A stretch of DNA of 64,000 bases from CAYRGG01 sp964423745 (GCA_964423745.1 CAYRGG010000011.1:27661-91660), one strand, 5' to 3'. Counted from the stretch's first letter, positions 1-9,410 are shown. Notes: a model not told the origin generated them from the sequence alone. Numbers and translations are program-made.

Positions 1-1
1 C

Positions 2-718
2 CGTGATTATGCCGGGGTTGACGAAGGTATGACGGGTATTTCCACCCGCTTTGCTTTCAAGATTCTCTCCCAGGTTTTCAATTTCGATCATTCAGAAGTG
101 GCGGCTAACCCGGTGCATCTTTTGTATGTGCTGGAACGGCAAATCGAGCGGGAACAATTTCCACCGGAGATGGAAGAACGCTTTTTAAGCTACATCAAAG
201 GCTATCTAGCCCCACGTTATGCGGAGTTTATCGGTAAAGAGTTACAGACGGCTTATCTGGAATCTTACGCGGAATACGGGCAAAATATCTTTGATCGCTA
301 TGTTACCTATGCGGACTTTTGGATACAAGATCAAGAATTTCGCGATCCTGATACGGGTGAATTTTTTGACCGTTCCGCCCTTAATACGGAATTAGAAAAG
401 ATTGAGAAACCCGCTGGTATCAGTAACCCCAAGGATTTTCGTAACGAGATCGTGAATTTTGTTCTACGGGCGCGGGCAAACAACGGTGGCCGCAATCCAA
501 CCTGGACAAGCTATGAGAAGCTGCGTACCGTGATTGAGAAAAAGATGTTTTCCAATACGGAAGAACTGCTGCCCGTTATATCCTTTAATGCAAAGGCTTC
601 CGGTGAAGACCAGAAGAAACATGAAGAATTTGTGAACCGTATGGTTGGCAAAGGTTATACTGCAAAACAGGTACGACTGTTATCAGAATGGTATTTGCGA
701 GTCCGTAAAGCCTCGTAA
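2..718 (+). CDS. prkA: PrkA serine protein kinase, C-terminal part (5' end outside window)
   Basis: The reading frame is open from base 2 and gives about 238 residues matching the C-terminal part of the PrkA family (AAA-type serine protein kinase of the YeaG group). The text around DEGMTGISTRFAFKIL and HLLYVLERQIERE is characteristic of the conserved C-terminal PrkA region. The ATP-binding N-terminal part lies outside the window. A yeaH-like gene starts 12 bases downstream and spoVR follows, the classical yeaG-yeaH-ycgB stress and stationary-phase operon, which supports the call. The stop codon overlaps a purine-rich ribosome-binding site for yeaH. The substrate in this organism cannot be inferred. 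Confidence 0.93.
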   Translation, partial: RDYAGVDEGMTGISTRFAFKILSQVFNFDHSEVAANPVHLLYVLERQIEREQFPPEMEERFLSYIKGYLAPRYAEFIGKELQTAYLESYAEYGQNIFDRYVTYADFWIQDQEFRDPDTGEFFDRSALNTELEKIEKPAGISNPKDFRNEIVNFVLRARANNGGRNPTWTSYEKLRTVIEKKMFSNTEELLPVISFNAKASGEDQKKHEEFVNRMVGKGYTAKQVRLLSEWYLRVRKAS

Positions 719-730
719 GGGGGATGCTTA

Positions 731-2005
731 ATGCCTACCATTATAGACCGGCGATTAGACGGTAAACACAAAAGCGCTGTCAATCGGCAGCGCTTTATAA
801 AACGTTTTAAACATCAGCTTAAAAAAGCTGTGAATGACGCCATGAATGGGCGTTCAATTACGGATATGGACAGTGGCGAAAAAGTCGGCATTCCCGCCCG
901 GGATATTTCCGAGCCGGTACTCGGTCATGGTCCAGGTGGTCGTCGAGAAACCATTCATCCTGGTAACAAGGAGTTTATCACCGGCGACCGCGTACCCCGT
1001 CCCAAAGGAGGTCGCGGTGGCGGGGCGGGAAGTGGCCAAGCCAGTAATAGCGGATCAGGGGAGGATGATTTTGTCTTTCAGTTGTCCCGGGAAGAATTTT
1101 TAGAGCTATTTTTTGAAGATCTAGAGCTGCCCAATCTCGTAAAAACGCAATTGGCTAAGGTTCCTGACTTCAAATCAGTGCGGGCTGGCGTCTCCACCGC
1201 TGGAACACCCCCTAACATCGATGTGGTGCGCTCTTTAAAAAGTGCGTTGGCTCGGCGTATCGCCTTATCAGCGCCCTATAACGCTCGCCTTCGGGAAAAG
1301 GAGCAGGCCCTGGAAGCGTTATTAAAAGAAACCGATGATGTCGAAGATCCCCGCGTTATGGAATTACAAGAGGAAATCACCCGCTTGCGTGCTCGGGTTC
1401 GGGCCATTCCCTTTATCGACACCTTTGACCTCCGTTATGCCAATCGCATACGACAACCCCAACCCACCACGCAAGCGGTGATGTTTTGTCTGATGGACGT
1501 ATCTGGCTCCATGGACAAAGCTCGTAAAGATCTGGCGAAACGTTTTTTCACCTTGCTTTATTTATTCTTAAGACGTAATTACGAACGTATCGACGTGGTG
1601 TTTATCCGCCATCATACGGTGGCCAAAGAAGTGGATGAAGAAGAGTTTTTCTACTCTCGGGAAACCGGCGGCACCGTGGTTTCCAGCGCACTTACCCTCA
1701 TGCGCGATATTGTGCGCGACCGTTATCCCATGTCTAGTTGGAATATCTATGCCGCGCAAGCCTCCGATGGTGATAATTGGCATCATGACTCTCCCACCTG
1801 CCGAGAGCTCTTGATGAAGCATATTCTGCAATCAGTGCGTTATTTTGCTTATATAGAGATCACGCCGGATCGCCACCAGAGTCTCTGGGAAGCCTATGAA
1901 GAGGTTCGCCAAATCTATCCGCAATTCGCCATGCGGCAGATCGATGGACCGGCTGATATCTATCCTGTATTCCGAGACCTGTTTAAGAGGCGGACGACGC
2001 AATGA
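731..2005 (+). CDS. yeaH: YeaH/YhbH family protein (DUF444, VWA-like)
   Basis: The 424-residue product has the length and sequence of the DUF444/YeaH family, partner of PrkA in stress operons. The N-terminus is rich in Arg and Lys and is followed by a Gly/Ser-rich low-complexity linker at about residues 95-112. The C-terminal half carries a von Willebrand A-like fold with a metal-site motif D256-x-S258-x-S260. A strong AAGGGGG ribosome-binding site sits 8 bases before the ATG. The stop overlaps the spoVR start by 4 bases, so the two are probably translationally coupled. The biochemical role of the family is not established. Confidence 0.95.
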   Translation: MPTIIDRRLDGKHKSAVNRQRFIKRFKHQLKKAVNDAMNGRSITDMDSGEKVGIPARDISEPVLGHGPGGRRETIHPGNKEFITGDRVPRPKGGRGGGAGSGQASNSGSGEDDFVFQLSREEFLELFFEDLELPNLVKTQLAKVPDFKSVRAGVSTAGTPPNIDVVRSLKSALARRIALSAPYNARLREKEQALEALLKETDDVEDPRVMELQEEITRLRARVRAIPFIDTFDLRYANRIRQPQPTTQAVMFCLMDVSGSMDKARKDLAKRFFTLLYLFLRRNYERIDVVFIRHHTVAKEVDEEEFFYSRETGGTVVSSALTLMRDIVRDRYPMSSWNIYAAQASDGDNWHHDSPTCRELLMKHILQSVRYFAYIEITPDRHQSLWEAYEEVRQIYPQFAMRQIDGPADIYPVFRDLFKRRTTQ

Positions 2006-3501
2006 CCCATCGACTTATCTCTACCTCCTCCGAGTGGACCTTTCCGCTTTTGGACCGCTATGAAGCTGAAATTAGCCGTATCGCCGCTGACTTTGGTCTG
2101 GATACCTATCCTAACCAGATCGAAGTTATCACCGCCGAACAGATGATGGATGCCTACTCTTCCGTGGGTATGCCCCTGGGTTATAAACACTGGTCCTATG
2201 GCAAACAATTTGTGGCTACCGAGCAAAATTACAAACGCGGTCAGATGGGTCTAGCCTATGAGATTGTGATCAACTCCGATCCCTGCATTGCCTACCTTAT
2301 GGAAGAGAACACCATTACCATGCAGGCATTGGTCATCGCTCATGCATGTTTTGGTCATAACTCTTTTTTTAAGGGTAACTATCTATTTCGCGCTTGGACC
2401 AGCGCCGACGCCATTATCGATTATCTGCTCTTTGCCAGAAACTACGTCTCTGAATGCGAAGAACGTTACGGTGCGGAAAATGTTGAGCTATTCCTAGACT
2501 CCTGCCATGCCTTGATGAATTATGGCGTTGACCGTTACAAGCGCCCTTCCCCTTTGTCTATGCAGGAAGAACGTCAGCGGCAAGAAGAGCGCGAGCTTTA
2601 TTTACAATCCCAGGTTAACGATCTTTGGCGTACCGTTCCTTCTAAGGAGGAACAAAATAGCGACTTTCAACCTGCCCGCTTTCCTGCCGAACCCCAGGAA
2701 AATTTGTTGTATTTCTTTGAAAAGAATGCACCCCTATTAGAGCCTTGGCAGCGGGAGTTAATACGCATCGTGCGTAAAATGGCGCAATATTTTTACCCGC
2801 AACGGCAAACTCAAGTGATGAACGAGGGCTGGGCAACCTTTTGGCATTACACATTGCTCAATGAATTGTATGACCAAGGTTTTGTCAGCGACGGTTTTAT
2901 GATGGAGTTCCTGCAGTCACATACCAGTGTGGTTTATCAGCCAACCTTTGACAGCCCCTATTACTCTGGCATCAATCCCTATGCGTTGGGTTTTGCCATC
3001 ATGTCTGACATCCGCCGCATCTGCGAAGAACCCACCGATGAGGATCGCTATTGGTTTCCTGATATGGCGGGCACCAAGGACTGGGTAAAAGCACTGCACT
3101 TTGCCATGCGCAATTTTAAAGATGAAAGTTTTGTCGCACAGTACCTTTCGCCAAAAGTTATACGAGAGTTCAAGCTGTTTTCGGTGTTGGATGATGACAA
3201 CTATCCAGATCTAGAAATTGCCGCTATCCATAATGAAAAGGGCTATCGTCACGTCCGCCACGCGCTGTCAGATCAATATAATTTAGGAAGCCGAGAACCC
3301 AATATTCAAGTCTACTCGGTGGATCATCGGGGGGATCGTTCTTTAACCCTGCGCCATACCCAGTATAATCGCAAGCCCATGTCTGATGACACTGGAGAAG
3401 TGTTAAAACATCTTCACCGGTTATGGGGTTTCAAAGTTCGCTTAGAATCCGTAGATGAAGACGGCAAAGTGGAATTGGTGGGAGAGTGTCCCCAGCGGTG
3501 A
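2002..3501 (+). CDS. spoVR: SpoVR family protein
   Basis: The 499-residue product matches the SpoVR/YcgB family along its whole length, including the conserved GWATFWHYTLLNELYD stretch near residue 275 and the HACFGHNSFFKGNYLF stretch near residue 115. The family is named from a Bacillus spore-cortex gene, but in non-sporulating proteobacteria it accompanies prkA and yeaH and its function is unknown. The ATG overlaps the yeaH stop (ATGA). Its 3' end nearly abuts the following endopeptidase gene, so four genes may form one transcript. Confidence 0.95.
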   Translation: MTHRLISTSSEWTFPLLDRYEAEISRIAADFGLDTYPNQIEVITAEQMMDAYSSVGMPLGYKHWSYGKQFVATEQNYKRGQMGLAYEIVINSDPCIAYLMEENTITMQALVIAHACFGHNSFFKGNYLFRAWTSADAIIDYLLFARNYVSECEERYGAENVELFLDSCHALMNYGVDRYKRPSPLSMQEERQRQEERELYLQSQVNDLWRTVPSKEEQNSDFQPARFPAEPQENLLYFFEKNAPLLEPWQRELIRIVRKMAQYFYPQRQTQVMNEGWATFWHYTLLNELYDQGFVSDGFMMEFLQSHTSVVYQPTFDSPYYSGINPYALGFAIMSDIRRICEEPTDEDRYWFPDMAGTKDWVKALHFAMRNFKDESFVAQYLSPKVIREFKLFSVLDDDNYPDLEIAAIHNEKGYRHVRHALSDQYNLGSREPNIQVYSVDHRGDRSLTLRHTQYNRKPMSDDTGEVLKHLHRLWGFKVRLESVDEDGKVELVGECPQR

Positions 3502-3502
3502 G

Positions 3503-4372
3503 GTGAAGACTTTAAAAAAACGCATTTTCCAAAAATTTATTTTAGCGAGCTTAATGGTTTTGGTTTTATTCAGCGAGTATGGGTGGAGTGACCCGGTAGG
3601 TACGCTGTCGAACCATTCTCAGTCCATTGGTTTCTACAGCGCTGGCTGCCTTAGCAAAGGGGTGGCGCTTTCTTTAAGAGGCCAAGGATTTACGGTTATG
3701 CGGTCGAGTCGTAATCGCTACTATGGTCATCCTAACCTCATAGCCTTTATTCACCGTCTAGGCAACTACGCAGCGAATCAAGGCCAGCAACTGCTGATCG
3801 GCGACTTATCCCAACCTCAAGGCGGCCCTATGACTTATGGTCATCGAAGTCACCAAATAGGTTTAGATGTAGATATTTGGTTTTATCAGGAAGCCGCGCA
3901 GCGCATTCTATCCCAATCAGAAACTGAACAATTAAACATGTTGTCAGTCGTTCACGCCGCGGCTGGCGATTTGAATCATAAACATTGGTCGCCTTTCTAT
4001 GGAAATATTTTAAAACACGCAGCTCAAAACCCAAGCGTGGAACGTATATTTGTTAATCCCATCATTAAAGGCGCTTTGTGCCGTCGTGAAACAGAAGATC
4101 GTGCATGGCTGCGAAAAATTCGTCCCTGGTGGGGGCATGATGCTCATTTTCACGTCCGCTTACGCTGTCCCGAGGATAGCCGCCAATGTGTGTCACAAAA
4201 ACTACCACCGCCAGGAGATGGCTGCCAACCAGATTTGCAGCTTTGGATAAAGCAAATCCAGCAAGCAGCTTTGCATCCCAATCCTTCTTCAGTTATTTCT
4301 AAGTCAACGCCCAAACCCGCTGAACTACCTGCTGTTTGTAGAACACTATTGGCGGAAGATAAGCACTCTTGA
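3503..4372 (+). CDS. mepA: Penicillin-insensitive murein endopeptidase (M74 family)
   Basis: MepA-type zinc peptidases cleave D-alanyl-meso-diaminopimelyl cross-links in periplasmic peptidoglycan. I chose the GTG at 3503, one base after the spoVR stop: it puts a KKR-rich start and a hydrophobic stretch at the N-terminus, a good signal peptide ending near GWSDP. An ATG at 3455 inside spoVR is in frame but would add 16 polar residues before the signal. Zinc-binding motifs are visible: SHQIGLDVDIW (H117 and D124) and HDAHFHVR (H215, H217). Length, 289 residues, fits the family. Its position directly behind spoVR suggests co-expression with the stress operon. It converges on the dodecin gene with a 1-base gap. 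Confidence 0.93.
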   Translation: MKTLKKRIFQKFILASLMVLVLFSEYGWSDPVGTLSNHSQSIGFYSAGCLSKGVALSLRGQGFTVMRSSRNRYYGHPNLIAFIHRLGNYAANQGQQLLIGDLSQPQGGPMTYGHRSHQIGLDVDIWFYQEAAQRILSQSETEQLNMLSVVHAAAGDLNHKHWSPFYGNILKHAAQNPSVERIFVNPIIKGALCRRETEDRAWLRKIRPWWGHDAHFHVRLRCPEDSRQCVSQKLPPPGDGCQPDLQLWIKQIQQAALHPNPSSVISKSTPKPAELPAVCRTLLAEDKHS

Positions 4373-4373
4373 T

Positions 4374-4586
4374 TTAAACCTCGTCTATTGTAAAACCAAC
4401 CTTTATCGTGACTTGCCAATGTTTAACGGCGCCATCTTCGATATGGCCGCGGGTTTCCACAACGTTACACCAACGCAGATTGTGAATGGTTTTAGCTGCT
4501 CGAGTCACTGCATTTTGTACGGCGTCTTCAATGCTGGTCGTGGAAGAACCGGTTAACTCGAGGAGTTTATAGACGTGGTCACTCAT
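4374..4586 (-). CDS. Dodecin family flavin-binding protein
   Basis: Dodecins are small proteins of about 70 residues that form dodecameric hollow spheres binding riboflavin or FMN, thought to buffer free flavin. This product (70 residues from the ATG at 4586) matches closely, with the typical pattern VYKLLELTGSSTTSIEDAV, a central W in LRWCNVVETRG and an ending VTIKVGFTID. An in-frame start 14 codons upstream is possible, but that extension does not look like the family. AAGGT precedes the chosen ATG. The gene converges tightly on mepA, and the shared 3' region leaves no room for a separate terminator. Confidence 0.92.
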   Translation of the reverse strand: MSDHVYKLLELTGSSTTSIEDAVQNAVTRAAKTIHNLRWCNVVETRGHIEDGAVKHWQVTIKVGFTIDEV

Positions 4587-4997
4587 AGCATGGATACCTT
4601 TTTTTGGCTGGATGTTATAAAAAATCAAATTTTTGAGGGTTTAGTCATGCTTACATCAAGATGTTTAGTTGATTTTGAGATATACCTCTCACACGGCGCA
4701 TATACTAGCCGTTCTTGATCGACGAAAACAACCTCAATGGTTGTGCTGACTATTTTTCAATTATAGTAGCTTATAGATCGTCACTTTTCCTTTATTGTTC
4801 CTCGATCTTTTACACAAATCTTTTTGTCTACGACCAGCAGGGCAAAACTCAAGTAAGCCAATTCCTGCGAGTTGGATAAAATGTTTAGCGGTCCCAAAAC
4901 TCAATAACACGAAACGGTATACTATTCTATTAGACATCTATTGCGTGCGTCCAAGCAAACGTCCAAGGTGGGACTGCATTTACGGGAAACTCAAATC
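4587..4997. other. Non-coding spacer between the divergent dodecin and GT20 genes
   Basis: About 410 bases without a credible gene. It must hold the divergent promoters of the dodecin gene and the GT20 gene. I see TATA-like stretches (TATACT near 4700, TATAGT near 4763) but no -35/-10 pair with good spacing that I would defend. In-frame TTG codons near 4941 could extend the GT20 gene, but the added residues do not resemble the family. Confidence 0.5.
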
Positions 4998-6476
4998 ATG
5001 TCAGACCAAACTGCCACGTCGAATTCGACCCAGCAACCCCTTATTGTGATTGCATCAAACCGTGGGCCTTTCAGTTTCAAAAAAAATGAAGAGGGAGAAT
5101 TTGATGTACAGCGAGGCGCTGGTGGTCTGGTAACTGCGCTAAGCGCACTTGCCGAGCGCCATGAAGTGCTATGGGTGGCTGCCGCGCTTAGCGAAGACGA
5201 CCGCAACTGGGCTAGTCAACACGGCGATATGCCTCACACCGTAGAGGGAGTTTTGCTAAGCCTATTTTTACCGGACAAAGGAGCTTATGACAAATATTAT
5301 AATCAAATCGCTAATCCCCTATTGTGGTTTATTCAACACCAACTTTGGGATACCCCCCGTCACCCAAGCATCGACACGGCAACCTGGGACGCTTGGCAGG
5401 ATGGTTATGTGGCGATCAACCAGCAATTTGCTGATGCCATTGTAGCCAGCATACCCGATACTGAAGGCCCTATTATAATTCTGCCGCAAGACTATCAGTT
5501 GTATCTTGTACCACAGTTTGTCCGCGAAAAACTCGGGAGTAGCGTACAGATTCAGCCTTTCTGTCATATTCCCTGGCCGGGCCCTGATGCCTGGCGTCTC
5601 TTGCCCGATCTCATGCGTCGAACCCTATTGGAAGGACTATTAGCCTCGGATCGCATCGGTTTTCAGACTCGAAAAGATGCCTTTAATTTTGTGCAAACCT
5701 GCCGCTTTTATTTAACCGACGCTCATTCCCAAGGCAGTCGAAACTCAATCCATTATCAAGGACGCCGCATAGCGGCAAAGACCTATCCCATCTCAGTGGA
5801 TGTGGAGAAAGTAGAAAGTATTGCCGAGGAGATGGAAACAAAGCTGTTTAAAACCCAATTGATCAACCACATCGGCGATCATCGTTTGATTTTGCGGGCC
5901 GATCGCGTGGAACCCAGCAAGAATATTTTGCGGAGTTTGCAAGCCTTTCGGGTTTTGCTAGAGCGTCATCCCGAACATTTGCGAAAAGTTCAGATGATGG
6001 CCCTTTTAGTTCCTTCCCGTATGGAAGTTCAGGAATACCTGATTTATTTAAAAGATATTATGGCCGAGGCAGGTCTTATCAATGCCGACTACAGCGATGG
6101 CTTATGGGAACCCGTGCGGGTTATTGTAGGGGACAACTATCACCGGGCCATCGCCGCTATGCAACTATACGACGTATTGATGGTAAATCCTTTGGCCGAT
6201 GGCATGAACCTGGTGGCCAAAGAAGGGGTTTTGGTTAACCAACGGGACGGTGTTTTGATTCTATCGGAGTTTGCAGGCGCTTATTATGAGCTTGGCGACC
6301 ACTCGTTGACGGTCTCACCCTTTGACGTACACAGTACCGCTGAAACCCTCCATCAGGCGTTAACCATGCCGCCAGAGGAAAAAAACACCCGTGCTGGAGC
6401 CCTTAAAAAACAGGTTCGCAGTGCCAGCGTTAAACTATGGTTTAGCACCCAAGTGGATGACGCCCTCCAAGGGTAA
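4998..6476 (+). CDS. Trehalose-6-phosphate synthase-like glycosyltransferase (GT20)
   Basis: GT20 enzymes join a nucleotide-activated glucose to a phosphorylated acceptor; the common product is trehalose 6-phosphate, and glucosylglycerol phosphate in the GgpS branch. The 492-residue product shows IVIASNRGPF followed by GAGGLVTAL at the N-terminus, the donor-phosphate-binding R and K in RADRVEPSKNI (near residue 300), and the NPLADGMNLVAKEG motif near residue 410. I chose the ATG at 4998 because it precedes MSDQTATSNS; the upstream TTG frame adds non-family residues. No trehalose-phosphate phosphatase lies next to it. An SDR gene and a flippase-like gene follow in the same direction. An osmolyte role is likely but the acceptor is not decided by the sequence. 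Confidence 0.85.
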   Translation: MSDQTATSNSTQQPLIVIASNRGPFSFKKNEEGEFDVQRGAGGLVTALSALAERHEVLWVAAALSEDDRNWASQHGDMPHTVEGVLLSLFLPDKGAYDKYYNQIANPLLWFIQHQLWDTPRHPSIDTATWDAWQDGYVAINQQFADAIVASIPDTEGPIIILPQDYQLYLVPQFVREKLGSSVQIQPFCHIPWPGPDAWRLLPDLMRRTLLEGLLASDRIGFQTRKDAFNFVQTCRFYLTDAHSQGSRNSIHYQGRRIAAKTYPISVDVEKVESIAEEMETKLFKTQLINHIGDHRLILRADRVEPSKNILRSLQAFRVLLERHPEHLRKVQMMALLVPSRMEVQEYLIYLKDIMAEAGLINADYSDGLWEPVRVIVGDNYHRAIAAMQLYDVLMVNPLADGMNLVAKEGVLVNQRDGVLILSEFAGAYYELGDHSLTVSPFDVHSTAETLHQALTMPPEEKNTRAGALKKQVRSASVKLWFSTQVDDALQG

Positions 6477-6549
6477 CTACAAACAAACTCAACACAACAG
6501 CGTGTCGCAAAACCCTCCGCTGCGGCATGACCTTATGGGCGGTTAAAAT

Positions 6550-7353
6550 TTGAACACTAAAATCCCTCGTGAGACAGCTTTAATTACCGGCGCCTCTGCA
6601 GGCATTGGCCAAGCCTTCGCGGAAGTTTTTGCCGAACATGGTTTTGATCTTGTTTTAGTAGCGCGCAGTGAGGATAAATTAAACGCCCTAGCCGAGCAGA
6701 TACACCATCAGCACCATGTGGATAGTCTCGTTGTTCCCCTTGACTTAACCGCCGCATCGGGACCCCAACGGCTACGGGATGCGGTGAATGCGCGTGGGGT
6801 AAAAATCAATGTACTGGTGAACAATGCTGGACTCATTGCCCACGGCCGATTCAGCGATCTCCCCCTCAGCACCCATACAAAAATGTTACAGTTAAATGTC
6901 TTAGCATTGACTAAGCTAACCCACTTATTTTTGCCAGACATGATCGAACAGGGCAACGGACAAATCCTCAACGTGGCTTCAGTGGCGGCTTTTGTGCCTT
7001 TACCTCGCATTACGGTTTATGCTGCAACTAAAGCCTATGTTTTGTCGTTTACTGAAGCGCTTGCGGTAGAACTGAAAGGCAGCCATGTGACAGTCACCGC
7101 CCTATGTCCAGGACCCACCAATACGGCCATGATGGAAAAATGGTCTAAAGTCACAGGCAATAGAGCAGAATTACCGTCTTTTTGGATGATGAAACCCTAT
7201 GACGTAGCCCGCGAGGGTTATCAAGCGTGTCGCCGGGGCAAAACCATTCATATAGACGGTTTGACCAATCAACTTATTACCCCGGTTTTACAGTATTCAC
7301 CCCGTTGGTTTATCCGTACAATCAGTGATTTGGCTACCCGCTTGGTTAAATAG
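6550..7353 (+). CDS. Short-chain dehydrogenase/reductase (SDR)
   Basis: Classical SDR of 267 residues. Visible are the NAD(P)-binding TGASAGIG at the N-terminus, the NNAG motif near residue 92, and the catalytic Ser plus Tyr-x-x-x-Lys (YAATK near residue 157). The start codon is TTG at 6550; I see no better ATG upstream of the nucleotide-binding motif. The tail from about residue 225 is hydrophobic and may associate with membrane. It lies 73 bases after the GT20 gene and 90 bases before a flippase-like gene on the same strand. The substrate is unknown. Confidence 0.9.
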   Translation: MNTKIPRETALITGASAGIGQAFAEVFAEHGFDLVLVARSEDKLNALAEQIHHQHHVDSLVVPLDLTAASGPQRLRDAVNARGVKINVLVNNAGLIAHGRFSDLPLSTHTKMLQLNVLALTKLTHLFLPDMIEQGNGQILNVASVAAFVPLPRITVYAATKAYVLSFTEALAVELKGSHVTVTALCPGPTNTAMMEKWSKVTGNRAELPSFWMMKPYDVAREGYQACRRGKTIHIDGLTNQLITPVLQYSPRWFIRTISDLATRLVK

Positions 7354-7443
7354 GATAGGTAACATTTTTTAACCTATGTTGTTAGGTATAACCGTTTATA
7401 CTTAACGCGCTAAAAAAAAGCAAAGAGTAAAGGGAAATAATAA

Positions 7444-8412
7444 ATGGCTTCAAAAAATTCTCCATCGTGGATTTCCATAGCTAAAACCTTACTAGGCATT
7501 GCGTTACTGGCAAGTCTTTTACTATGGAATAACAATGCTCAAAACCTATTGGAAGTATTTGCTAATTTCAAACCGGAATATATTGCAGCGCTTGCTGTAA
7601 TCGGATTGGGCTTGAATGTTGTTAGTAGCATCAAATGGAGTCTTTTCTTACACGATCGCGGTATGGACGTCTCTCAGTTTAGACTTCTCAGTCTATACCT
7701 GATCGGTAAATTCTTTGGCAATTTTTTACCTAGTATGTTTGGGGGTGATGTGGCCCGCGCTTACATGTTGGGACGCTCCATTAGCTCCCATGCCATTGCC
7801 ACCGCTTCTGTGCTTTTGGAAAGGATGACAGGTTTAATCGGGCTCGCTTTTCTAGCTGGGCTCTTTTCACTTGTTAACTACAAAATCCTTAATAATCCTA
7901 TTATCAGTCTATCCATTTCAGTAGCAATAGTAGGATGCGGAATAGGCATCGCATTGTTTTACTGGCCTTCTTTCAAGTTTTTTTGTTTAAACATTACCCG
8001 TTCTATACCTATCGTAAGCAAGTTTACCCCAAAGATTGAGCAGTTAATAAACGCTATTGCTCATTTTCGCACCCGTCATCGGCTACTTTTTTTAAGCCTC
8101 TTATACTCAGTCGCTTTTCATTTGTTAGCCAGTGTCAACGTTTACGTCACCTGTTTAAGCATCAACTTTGTACCCCAGTTTGCGGATATTTTAGTCATTA
8201 CCCCAGTGATCCTAATGTTAGCGATGATTCCCGTATCACCCAATAACATCGGTTGGTGGGAATGGTGTTTTACCTTCCTCCTTGCCGATGCTGGCGCCAC
8301 AGGCGCCGAAGGACTGGCCGTTGCCTTGACACTACGGGCTATGGCATTGTCCATTTCGTTAATTGGCGGTGTGTTATTTCTATATCAACGACAAACCCAA
8401 CCTTCTGGTTAG
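7444..8412 (+). CDS. Lysylphosphatidylglycerol synthase TM-region / YbhN-like membrane protein
   Basis: The 322-residue product is almost entirely hydrophobic, with about eight predicted membrane segments, and matches the flippase-like transmembrane region family (UPF0104/YbhN). The stretch GKFFGNFLPSMFGGDVARAYML near residues 80-102 is the family hallmark, as is the SPNNIGWWEWCF stretch near residue 262. The family includes the flippase half of MprF and stand-alone proteins that appear to move lipids or glycolipids. The soluble synthetase domain of MprF is absent. With the upstream GT20 and SDR genes it may serve an envelope lipid or glycolipid pathway; that is inference from proximity. Confidence 0.85.
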   Translation: MASKNSPSWISIAKTLLGIALLASLLLWNNNAQNLLEVFANFKPEYIAALAVIGLGLNVVSSIKWSLFLHDRGMDVSQFRLLSLYLIGKFFGNFLPSMFGGDVARAYMLGRSISSHAIATASVLLERMTGLIGLAFLAGLFSLVNYKILNNPIISLSISVAIVGCGIGIALFYWPSFKFFCLNITRSIPIVSKFTPKIEQLINAIAHFRTRHRLLFLSLLYSVAFHLLASVNVYVTCLSINFVPQFADILVITPVILMLAMIPVSPNNIGWWEWCFTFLLADAGATGAEGLAVALTLRAMALSISLIGGVLFLYQRQTQPSG

Positions 8413-8429
8413 ATTTGCGCGTTGATTAA

Positions 8430-9410
8430 TTACTCATTAGCTGAATAAATTAGGGTATCTGGATGGAATGCTGCCCAAGCAAACCAAAACCCAATCACGC
8501 TTGGGATCTCCATACCGTCCGCTCCAAGCACCCGTCCGGTACCATGTGTCATGTCATAATCTATAGTGATTTTTTGACCGGCTAATTGATCGCGAAGCGG
8601 CATTTTAGATTGCGCTAACTCCACAAAAGGATACGCCTTAAATTGGCCTTGTAGCTCTAACCCAATGACTTGCTCTTTAGGATGATAACGGGCATCCGTA
8701 TTAGCGACCGGAAATAGGATTGCTGTGTTTTCTTTATAATTTTCGTAGGGATCTTGTCCGTAATCGCGTCGATGCCCCGTGTCTCGGGCTAACACTAAGC
8801 TATCTGGATAGCGTTTTTTCCAATCTTGCCAAGTGGTATGGGTTACAGCAATCATCTCAAGGTGTTGACCCTTGAGGGGGCCGCTGATAGCCTGTCGAGC
8901 AATTTGTGACCATAAAGAATCTGTCTCCCGATCATAGAGCAGCACATCACTATTGTAAAGTAGTCCAGACACGCCAAAGCGCTTGGTTTCTCCTCCCACC
9001 CTCGCTTTAAACGCCATGCCCGTGCCACACAGGGGGCAAAAGGTGACAGCAACATCTTCCTGACCAATGCGGTCATTAACAACCTCATGCCAATTTAAAA
9101 TAGCGATAGGATAGGCTTTTGCTTCCCCACCATAATCAATACCGAGAACCCGGTCATCATCTTGTAACCAACCCACGTCATCAATGGGCATAAACTGGGG
9201 CTTATCGATGGCAGGAATACCATCTCGGGGAGGTCCGCCCGGAAAGATTTCATCGACAGGCACAGAAGAGCCAGAAAGATCAAAACCGTTTTTCATTTCT
9301 GAACTACACCCCACTAGGGGTAACGAAAACAGAAATACACTGACCACAAAGTAAGCGAGATAGGAGCTTAGGATAATAGTGGGATATTTTTTTTTAAACA
9401 CGGGCATCAC
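8430..9410 (-). CDS. DUF3179 domain-containing lipoprotein
   Basis: The 326-residue product has a basic start, a hydrophobic helix and a lipobox LVGC around residue 35, predicting a lipid-anchored envelope protein. The mature part matches DUF3179, with conserved stretches VLGIDYGGEAKAYPI, NWHEVVND, VTFCPLCGTGMAF (a CxxC pair) and GVSGLLYNSDVLLYDRETDS. The family is widespread in environmental bacteria and has no assigned function; the CPLC pair could bind metal or be redox-active. The gene converges with the flippase-like gene and is divergent from the UbiB-like kinase. Confidence 0.9.
   Translation of the reverse strand: MMPVFKKKYPTIILSSYLAYFVVSVFLFSLPLVGCSSEMKNGFDLSGSSVPVDEIFPGGPPRDGIPAIDKPQFMPIDDVGWLQDDDRVLGIDYGGEAKAYPIAILNWHEVVNDRIGQEDVAVTFCPLCGTGMAFKARVGGETKRFGVSGLLYNSDVLLYDRETDSLWSQIARQAISGPLKGQHLEMIAVTHTTWQDWKKRYPDSLVLARDTGHRRDYGQDPYENYKENTAILFPVANTDARYHPKEQVIGLELQGQFKAYPFVELAQSKMPLRDQLAGQKITIDYDMTHGTGRVLGADGMEIPSVIGFWFAWAAFHPDTLIYSANE

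Noticed and set aside
4941..4997. TTG-initiated extension of the GT20 gene
   Set aside because: The extra residues (for example RASKQTSKVGLHLRET) precede the family start and have no ribosome-binding site support.
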